Shown here: piece after piece, positions 56,340 to 64,000 of the stretch
Layout of the letters: each line of letters opens with the position of its first letter
Position numbering within the stretch: the first letter of the stretch is position 1
Assembly: GCA_021234155.1 (NCBI GenBank)
Contig: JAJEKV010000046.1
Location: forward strand, 10,113,012-10,177,011
DNA length: 64,000 bases
DNA from: Isoetes taiwanensis
Lineage: Eukaryota; Streptophyta; Lycopodiopsida; Isoetales; Isoetaceae
Direction: 5' to 3'
Made by a program: the position numbers and the translations under genes
The notes under the pieces: model-generated
What the model saw: only the letters and a program-made list of their open reading frames with translations
The model's database searches: none
What the model was told of the DNA's origin: nothing

Positions 56340-58525
56340 ACATGACACCGAGATGCTAAAAAAAAGGAAATCTGCCATGTTGCTAATTTAAGTATTTACA
56401 TTTGCATTAAGTGTAGAGCAAGAAGGAACAGAGGGCCTTTTTAGCACGATGATGGCGACAGACTTAATAAGTGATTAACAGGGCTATTATTAACGATGCG
56501 GAGAAGGCAGCAAGTGATGTCTGTTAAACTCTCCTTCAATTAGATTAATCCATGGTGAAGTGGACATTCATTTAAGAAAACAAATCATTGTGGCTTGATT
56601 GTGGAGGCAAGATGGGTTCCTGCAAAGGAGCTCGAATCAGCTCCAGATTTGGTCCACGGGTCTTTAGGAGGCCGGATTGAAGAATTGTGGTTGGCGCAAA
56701 CAGTTCTGAGCAAGCAAGGCTTGCATCCAAAGAAGCCAGGGTCGGAACTGAGTTTTTCCACAGGCCACGATTGGCCTTGAAAATTGCAAAGGAGGATCTT
56801 AGGGGCCCGAAGTTGGTCTTGGTAAATTTTTGTGGCAGTTAGAGCTCTCAGTTGGGAGCTTCGACTGAGTGAAGCAGGTCAGCAAGGAAAAATAGTTCAT
56901 CCCCAATTTGTGAGGAAGTTGGGATCCTGACTTGGAGTAGGTTATGGATTGTAGGTATTATGGAGCCACATAGAAAGATCTGTGAGAATAAATTGGCCAG
57001 TCCAGAGAATCCTGCTATGAGCAAGATAAGAAATTGAGGCAGTATAAGAGTTTGTCCCAAACCGTCTTAAGATGATAGACTAGAAGAAAAAGGGGTTGAA
57101 AAGAAAACACGCCCTGATAGAGTGGGATCTGCCATATCCTTCATGCAGAGTTGTGAAAGGGCTTGTTTGCCTCATTTGTTTACGTTATTGTAGCTATTTT
57201 TTATGCTTGTGCTATGGCGGTGGAGGCATACAAAACAGTAGCACCAAAGGTATATGTAGATTGTTTGCATAAAATTTCAAATTTGTAAAATAAAATTGAC
57301 TTGTATCTTGACTTCCTTCAAAGGTGGAGAATTCATATGCTGAGGTGGAAAATCCAGTTTGACCCCATCACAGATTTTGCGGACGGGGAAGAATGCGTTA
57401 GAAGGAATATACTTGGGAATATTATTAAAATCAATGGCTATAATTTCAAGGTAGGAAAAAACAAGCCATAAGATAATAAAGCATATGTAATTGCATTTCA
57501 GCTTTTATTTTTAGACCTCTGCTGCGACTTTAGCCCTTCTTATTTTTCAAGCCTTGTTAGCATCATAGTTAATTATAGACCATAGGTTGCCTTTATTGTC
57601 TTGCCTTGCCAATAATTTGCCAAACTTAGACACTCATGCTAGTCCACCAAGACTAACGTCCAAGACCACACCCCCGAGCTACCATATTCGTAACAATTTC
57701 GGTATGGTATTGTATTACTCTACAATATAGCTTCATATAGTTTGCCCAATTCGTTTGGTATTGGGGAAGGGTATCTTAGCAGTGGTTAGGACTAAGATTT
57801 CGGTGTGATATTGTATGGAAAGGGTATATTTAGCCAACCTTGAGGAGCTTAATTGGCTTAAGGAATGAATCTCTAATTTTGGCTGGGAGTCGACCATGCA
57901 TGATTAGAAATAAGGCTGTGCACAGGTTCCAAATTGGAAACCATGTGACGACTGCTGGGCAGCGTGGAGGAGCGCACCCGTGGGTCGTGGTGAGAATAGC
58001 AGTTGAATTAGGTGAAAACATCAGGAAGAAGAGGAGGCGTGAAGAGATCCGCCTATTATGAATCGGTTCGGATAATCGACATAGTGCTGGGCTGATTGTC
58101 TATTGAAGCAGACCGCGATGGTGATTTGAAGAGCTGAATTTGCAGGAGTCTTGTCGGTTTAGAAGAGATGACCCTTTGCAGGTGAACTAAACCGGCCCTC
58201 TGCAGGAGAACCTCCTTAGTTATTCACTGCATTGCCTCAATCTGAGACAGGGCCGGAGTTGCAATTAGCCGATTCCATCTGTGTGATTCGATTTGTGTGC
58301 AGGTGTTCAATCTATGTGTAGGAGTAGGCTGCTTCCATCTGTGGAGGAAAAGCGGAAAGTAGGAGATCGAGTGTTGCTTTATGGGTTCAAATCTCACACT
58401 CGGAGATTGAACATCAGAGCTATGGTGCTTCACTAGAGTTTCATTGGAATAGGGCCTAACCGGAGCATAGCTTCCCCTGCAGGGATTTTCTCTTGCAAAT
58501 AGGCTTCCTCCCACCAGTAGTAGTA
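56340..58525. other. Intergenic sequence, no certain gene
   Basis: Includes copy 2 of the 190-bp repeat (57502-57695). Plus-strand text from 56595 to 57100 and 57830 to 58480 has open frames without recognisable domains. It may be older LINE or LTR sequence. Confidence 0.4.
57502..57695 (+). repeat. 190-bp direct repeat, copy 2
   Basis: See copy 1 at 54470. The right end runs into CGTAACAATTTCGGTATGG, which resembles an LTR end followed by a decayed primer-binding site, but the left end does not start with TG. Confidence 0.85.
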
Positions 58526-58611
58526 TCGGGGTCCGGCAGGGCTGCCCCCTCTCACCAACACTTTTTGGCCTCTACATTGACCAGTTAGAGCCCTGGCTTA
58601 GGTCGTTCCTA
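58526..58611 (+). pseudogene. LINE reverse-transcriptase fragment
   Basis: GVRQGCPLSPTLFGLYIDQL is the strongly conserved RQGCPLSP block of non-LTR reverse transcriptases, followed by EPWLRSF. Nothing recognisable lies on either side, so it is a short remnant on the plus strand. Confidence 0.88.
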
Positions 58612-59153
58612 CTTGTGAGAAGAATAGGATTTATATAGTCAATGACCTTTACAACTTCCATTACAGGTTTTTTGTGGATATTGATCAGCTCCTCCATTCC
58701 TTTGACTTCAACATTCTGTGGTTATTGTCTAAGTTCCTCAGCTGGGATAGAAATCACCTATTCTTTTTTAAAGCACAATTTCATTAAAATGGGAAATTTC
58801 GTGATTCCAATTAGCAACGAAAATCTTTTTTAGTTCATTTTATGCCAATTTTTTAAGCAATTATGGCGCCATTAAGAAAAAATATGCCTCTAAAGTGTCA
58901 TTTATTGGCGCCATCAAAAAGACTAACACTGCATATAAAGAAGCTAAAGAAACATAACATCACAAAATTAGTTAAAATTTCCAAATTCATAGATTTGCAA
59001 ATCAAAAATTTTGCCACAACAGGCAAGGACTTGGAAGGGAGTCTGTTTACAAAAGTATTATTGTACAATTTAACATTACAATCACACAAAATTCGGGTTC
59101 CTGGATCGATCGTTCTCGTATCGATCGGGTCCCGTGATCGCCCGTGGCCATGG
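58612..59153. other. Sequence downstream of locus 2
   Basis: AT-rich; no gene recognised. The 3' end and polyadenylation signal of locus 2 would be here. Confidence 0.4.
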
Positions 59154-60690
59154 CTAGAAGAAGCACCCATAGGATCTACCCGAAGCTCTCAAACGCCGTG
59201 GCGGCGCGAAATTGGGATCATTAAGCATGTCCGGATCGAATTGTGCATTCTTGATCGCATCATAGTCCACATCGGGTGGAGCTTCGTGCATCTCTCAGAT
59301 TTGGTGGATCTACAACTTCTTCAAAGAACAACACCTTTTGTCTCTCTCAGAGGGAACAAATGATGATAGGATTCGGAGGCGGTCAAGCCTATCAAGAATC
59401 CCCTTAGGCACTCCCCGCTTAACCGTCACTTTCGAACACAATGCAAAATCTCTTATTCAAAGAATGAAGCCCGCCAAAAGAACCACAGGAGAAGTAATCA
59501 AACACCCCCGTTCTGGCGGTACCATTTTCTCGACGAGGTAGGAGCATGTGGCAGCCCCCACCGGTTTCTCATGATTAAGTCCCCTCGCAAGCCTTGCCCA
59601 GTTTGTACTGAATCTGGACCGCTGCTGCAGAGCTTCCCCGTCATAGCCTCGGACTCCCCGCTTAGTCTTCTTCGTTAGGCACGTGAACCGGTGGCGCTTC
59701 TTGAGGATGATCGTTGAAGGGGAATTTGAGGTCAATTTCATCGAGAGGATGACCTGCAGTGGCCTCAATTTTTGTGGCGCACACCAAAGGCATGGACCTC
59801 CCCGAACTCCGGAGGAGCCGAATTTTTGTATTCGCCCCTCATACATGCCAATAAAAACTCGATCTGAATCCGGATCATCCAACACGATGAAATCAAGAAG
59901 TTGTGCTCGCCTTGCAAAGACCACTATCCGTAAAGAATCACCGTGGTGTTCTTTACAAATTTGTATCAAAGAAATTAGACAGAGTGGTCTTGTCCCACAT
60001 TGGAGTGATGCCTCTAGTGTCCGTGGCTATCAAGGATGCCGGGTACAGGATTGCAAACAAATTGCCCCCTGCCGCCGAGTTAGTTCAACCGCGAACGGAA
60101 GTCTTCAAGATCCTCCCCTCCGCAAGATAACATTGCGTATATATTTTGCCAAGGCGGTGGCACGCTATCAAAAACTCCTTCCTTGGTCACGCCAACTTCA
60201 ACCCACTTACTATGCGGGGTGGCCATGGAAATCAGTCGTCGCGTCCCGAAGCCCGCCACGACAAGATTCTTGATCGATGAAGGATTTAAACTTCCTCGGA
60301 AAATTATCCTTCACATATTCAAAAATCTCCTTCTTCAAGAACGATATAGATCGTAGTGTCTTTGCCCTTGTCTTGAAGAAGTGCTTACTGTGATAATCGA
60401 GGTGACCTTCACGTAGGTATTCCCATCCAAAGACCTCCCGAACAAAATCCGGACAGCCTTTCATAGTCCATACCCCTCATGCACCTCAGGTAGGTCTGAC
60501 TGAAGTAGTCACACTCTTTTGCCCAGTTACAGGTAATAGTCTGTCCCTTATTATCTGTTAGCTTGCAAGATTTCCACAAGTTCCATAGGGACATGAATAG
60601 CTGAAAAATATCCTCTCGCATGAAGACCCACCGGCTGAAATCTTTCGGGTGCTTACTACGCATGGTAACTTCAGCCAAAGCCAGATAACG

Positions 60691-60850
60691 CTGGAAACAA
60701 CAAGAAGTTAGTATTGAGTGCAAATGATTATGAAATGGCGCCGTGGCGCCATTTGCTGAGGAAATGGCGCGTGGGCGCCATTTGTTTGAGGAAATGAAAT
60801 GGCACGCCACGCCATTTGCTAATCTAGCGTAAAATTAAAACACGATGTAC
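60691..60850 (-). repeat. Locus-2 intron 2 with GGCGCC palindromes
   Basis: Minus-strand donor ACAAG|GTACAT and acceptor TTTCCAG|CGTTAT. Three palindromic sites at 60734-60823: AAATGGCGCCGTGGCGCCAT, AAATGGCGCGTGGGCGCCAT and AAATGGCACGCCACGCCATT. Confidence 0.75.
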
Positions 60851-62540
60851 CTTGTATGGTTCTCGAAGCGAGATTGCCCGCCGTCCCGGATGGACCAGGC
60901 TTCCCGCAAAAGAGCATATTGTTGCCGCGGGTGGGTTATTTTATCAATGAAAGGCTCCTTGAAGATAGTCTTGGCAAATATATCATTGACTTCACAACCG
61001 AAGCCGCAGCACTCTTGCTCGTCCACCGCGCCGGCACAAGACTTCGGCAATTCCGATACTCATAAATCTTTGCCATTTGTTCTTGGGACTTCACTGTGTC
61101 GAAGTCTTTTACATACAAGCTGAGCGGCCATAACAGAATGATTGCCATTCACTATGTAAAAGTGCATCCCCATGAGGTCATCCTCAGTTTTCCAAGGATG
61201 TAGTTTCTTTGTGAGGGGATTGAATGGAATCACGTCCGCAGGAGTGAACACCGGATGTGGATCTCTTTGAAAGGATTCCACTAAGGTCTTCACGTGCTCC
61301 ATATTTCTTGGCCTAGATGTCAGATTTGCAGGCCCTTGATATAGGCTGAACACGTTTATTCGTTTTATAAATGTGATGCCCAGAGGAAAAAGATGCCGGT
61401 GGTCAATGATCTTCTGCGTCTTCTCCTCTTCTGATCTTTCCACCTTAAGATTTGCAGGCACCTCGAGCAAGTGCTGAGCTATTCTTAAGGTTAGCTTCTT
61501 TGGCTCTGGCTTCTTAATGGGGACCCTTTTGGCCGGTGTGCCCGCAGAATCTTGGATATGTGATGGGCTTGGAGGAACTTCACCACCACTTCCAGCAGGA
61601 TTTGGAGTCCGAGTCTCTCTCCTCTGTTTTTTAGATGTCCTCTCCTTCTCAGAGGTCTCCAGCCTGTGCTTCTTCTTCTTTTTCCCTTCTATTGCCTCTG
61701 ATTCCCTTTCCTCTCCGTCCTTTTCCTGTCCCGCCTGTTCTTCCTTCCGCCCTTTCCCATCCCTTTCCTTGTCTTTCTTGTCTTTCTTCTTCCTGTCCTT
61801 CTTTTCTTTCTTTTCCTTTTCTTTCCTTTCCTTCTTCTCTTTCTTTTCCTTATCAGGATCTTCGTGATCCTTTCTCTTCACTTTCCCCTTGTCCGACTTT
61901 CCTTGCTTTCGGCTTCTGGTCAACTTCCTCGATGCGGATGAGGAGTCTTTTTTATTTGCGGTGCCGTTTTGCCTCCTTAGGTTTTATCTTCTTCCTGCTA
62001 ACGGATTTCAGCCACGCCGTGTCCACAATGGCGGGTAGTTTCTGTTGGGCTAATGCCTTGACAACGAATGAAACAGAGTTCTTCGACTTGTTCAAACGAT
62101 TGCGAAGAATCATAAAACCCCTCAAGATTTCTTGTGGACCTCGATATCGGCTTCTTCAAAGTCAGTTGTATGATGGCGAGCCGGACCTTGCTTTCTCGAA
62201 CCGGCTACATTTGCGATACTAGCGGATTATTATTGTGGGATCATAGAACTTCCAATCCACATAGTAGACTATTATTCTCACAAGCAAGGTTAATGCACGC
62301 ACCACCCTGATCCAATCTTAGCGCCCGCTCTTGCTAGTCAACCTCATGTTAACCAAGATACCCGTTGGTAAATTAAGCTTCGGGGCCGTCTCCTTTATCG
62401 GCGGTGAGCTCTCTTCTGCAGTCTCCTTTCGAGCCTGTAGAGGTGGAGGGGCTCACCCGCATTATTTCCATGCACCAGTTCCCTATCTGTCAGCATGATA
62501 GTCTGGTCGGATTGAAATTGTGTTTCTGAACGTAGCATAG

Positions 62541-63300
62541 CTGCAACAAAGAAGCATCAGTAACAAAGGCATCAATAACTCTGACTGAAACTAGTAGACA
62601 AGCAAATGGCGCCATGGGGCCATTTGCATCTGAGTTCATTGCATAAGCACATGAAAGTAGTTCGCATGCGTTCTACCCAAATGTAAGATAATAGACATCA
62701 AATGGCGCGATGGCGCCATTTGCAAACAACAAGACCCTAATGTAAGACAATAGACATCAAATGGCGCGATGGCACCATTTGCCAACAACAAGACCATTTG
62801 CCAACGACAATACCCTAATGTAAGCTAATGAACATTAAACGGCGCCATGACGCCATTTGTCAACCACAGGACCCTAATGTAAGCTAATGGACATCAAATG
62901 GCGCGACGGCGCCATTTCTCAACAACAAGCCACTAGTTTAAGACTAGACATCAAATGGCGCGATGGCGCCATTTGCCAACAACAAGAGCCTAATGTAAGC
63001 TAATGGACATCAAATGGCGCCATGGCGCCATTTATCAGCTACAGGACCCTAATGTAAGCTAATGGACATCAAATGGCGCGACGGCGCCATTTCTCAACAA
63101 CAAGCCACTAGTTTAAGACTAGACATCAAATGGCGCGATGGCGCCATTTGCCAACAACAAGAGCCTAATGTAAGCTAATGGACATCAAATGGCGCCATGG
63201 CGCCATTTATCAGCTACAGGACCCAAATTCAGCAACAAGATTCGAAATGGCGCGGCGGCGCCATTTCGGCCAAAGGAAGCACTGCAAGTAGATGACATAC
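62541..63300 (-). repeat. Locus-2 intron 1: tandem palindrome array
   Basis: Eleven palindromic sites, each AAATGGCGC + 2-4 bases + GCGCCATTT, at about 62607, 62700, 62760, 62838, 62897, 62953, 63010, 63070, 63127, 63187 and 63245. Spacing is 56-62 bases between most. The spacer TAATGTAAGCTAATGGACAT recurs. A three-site block of 175 bases starting at 62868 is repeated almost exactly from 63043 to about 63225, a higher-order repeat. Donor GCACAG|GTATGT, acceptor TTGTTGCAG|CTATG. Confidence 0.9.
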
Positions 63301-63367
63301 CTGTGCCTTGCGGTGTACTAGCCGCTGTCTCCACATTCCGAGTAGCTCCAGAATTGTCGACTTCCAT

Positions 63368-64000
63368 TTCGAGCGCCTTGAATTTGGCCCGGAAACTGGT
63401 GTGTAGCTTGATGGAGTGAGGCGATGAACTGTGGGGAAATGGCGCCGGAAAATACTAAAAACAGAGGGCGAAACAAGGCTCCTGGAGGCGCTGGGCGCTT
63501 AGGCGCCCGGGCGCCGGGCGCTAGGGTCGAGGGCGCCGAGAGCCGAATCCAAATGAAAGCGCAAATGAGGTCCTCCAGAAAAACAATGGGGCATAACTAA
63601 CTTTGGTCACGGGCCGCCTCATTGTACTACAAAGCGCCGCCTAGGGCCCGCGGGTCGCCCAGCGCCCATGCCCGCCAAGCCGCCCATGCCCGCCGACGCC
63701 CGTGGCGGTCCAGCGCCATGCCCGCCCATGCCCGTGGCGGTCCAGATAGTCGCCCATGCCCACCCAAAATTGAATTTTGAAATTCGAATATTTCCCACTA
63801 CCACCGCCCAAATTTGAACATAGAATTTAAAAATCCCTACCGTAATTTGAAAATTTGCCACCACAAAATTTAAAATTCCCGCCCGAAATTGAAATTTGGC
63901 TGCCACTTGTCCAAAGTCGAATGGTCCGCTTTTAAAATTGTACTTTGCATTTAAAGCTCCCTCTTTGTCGCCGTTCTCCCTCTTAAGGCGACCATGCCAC
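63368..64000. other. Upstream side of locus 2: GGCGC-rich and CCCATGCCCG repeats
   Basis: 63485-63540 has further GGCGCC-type words (GGCGCCCGGGCGCCGGGCGC). 63650-63760 is a minisatellite of GCCCATGCCCGCC and GTGGCGGTCCAG units. 63770-63900 repeats AAATTTGAA-like words. No convincing gene; a promoter for locus 2 would be expected here. Confidence 0.6.

Larger units (their letters stand above)
59154..63367 (-). pseudogene. Locus 2: ParB-like / methyltransferase-like gene, frameshifted paralogue of locus 1
   Basis: Minus strand. Exon 1 ends at 63301 (start at 63367, MEVDNSGATRNVE), exon 2 is 62540-60851, exon 3 begins at 60690 and ends near a TAG at 59154. Splice sites are GT-AG and phases agree between exons 1 and 2. 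Exon 2 has an N-terminal region (ILRGFMILRNRLNKSKNSV), a long Lys/Glu-rich stretch (61920-61650), then a ParB/sulfiredoxin-like domain with NPLTKKLHPWKTEDDL and HFYIVNGNHSVMAAQ (near 61120-61200). Exon 3 has REDIFQLFMSLWNLWKSCKL, matching the aligned part of locus 1, and LRIVVFARRAQLLDFIVLDD, the methyltransferase-like part. The tail ends DPDMLNDPNFAPPRRLRASG. Frames change near 61100, 61000, 60470, 60230 and 59960 among others. There is no FCP1 domain. Confidence 0.6.

Noticed and set aside
59903-60273. Plus-strand open frames of 75 and 196 codons
   Set aside because: They are antisense to locus 2, whose minus-strand text (for example TPMWDKTTLSNFF) is the part shared with locus 1.
61517-62222. 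Plus-strand Ser/Pro/Phe-rich frames of 116 and 195 codons
   Set aside because: They are antisense to the Lys/Glu-rich part of locus 2; low-complexity codons open the opposite strand.
62600-63260. CRISPR-like spacing of repeats
   Set aside because: Repeats are palindromes with similar, not unique, spacers, inside an intron of a eukaryotic gene; no cas genes.

Overview
This is eukaryotic nuclear DNA from a land plant. Two intact intron-rich housekeeping genes have plant-type relatives, a PLS-type PPR relic is present, and most of the rest is decayed plant-type LTR retrotransposons, a LINE, a chromodomain Ty3/gypsy element, a TRIM and a MITE. Short introns (about 55 to 900 bp) argue against a conifer. 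The style of the PPR relic and the repeat load would suit a fern or another seed-free plant, but that is a guess.

Layout. 1-6936: LTR element A (minus strand), non-coding, with tRNA-like modules. 6937-9245: repeats, a fold-back, then the VEN4 leader. 9246-12350: an intact SAMHD1/VENOSA4-like dNTPase gene (18 exons, 446 aa). 12351-18530: non-coding, with local duplications, a 143-bp tandem repeat and a TRIM. 18535-19975: 5'-truncated LINE. 20815-25530: element B, an LTR followed by a decayed open reading frame of a repeat-associated family. 26713-28303: LINE tail and PPR pseudogene. 30586-39442: locus 1, with duplicated promoters, a small acidic-protein gene, a fold-back, and a multi-exon ParB-like / DNA-methyltransferase-like / FCP1-like gene. 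40251-46750: Ty3/gypsy chromovirus (minus) with an unrecognised ORF on its 5' side. 46861-47060: MITE. 47172-50090: element C, same family as A. 51081-54083: intact ALG7/DPAGT1 gene (11 exons, 424 aa). 55498-56339: copia-like LTR. 58526-58611: LINE fragment. 59154-63367: locus 2, a paralogue of locus 1 on the minus strand.

The most unusual content is the pair of loci. Both encode a ParB/sulfiredoxin-like domain followed by a region resembling a permuted (beta-class) N6/N4 DNA methyltransferase. Locus 1 adds a C-terminal FCP1-type HAD domain. Each locus carries its own palindrome in its introns, and locus 1 also has it near its promoters: CACGCC-N-GGCGTG in locus 1, and an AAATGGCGC...GCGCCATTT palindrome in locus 2. 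Because ParB proteins bind palindromic parS sites, a protein/site pairing is an attractive hypothesis, though unproven. Both genes contain several frameshifts, so these copies look decayed, while the two host genes read through cleanly.
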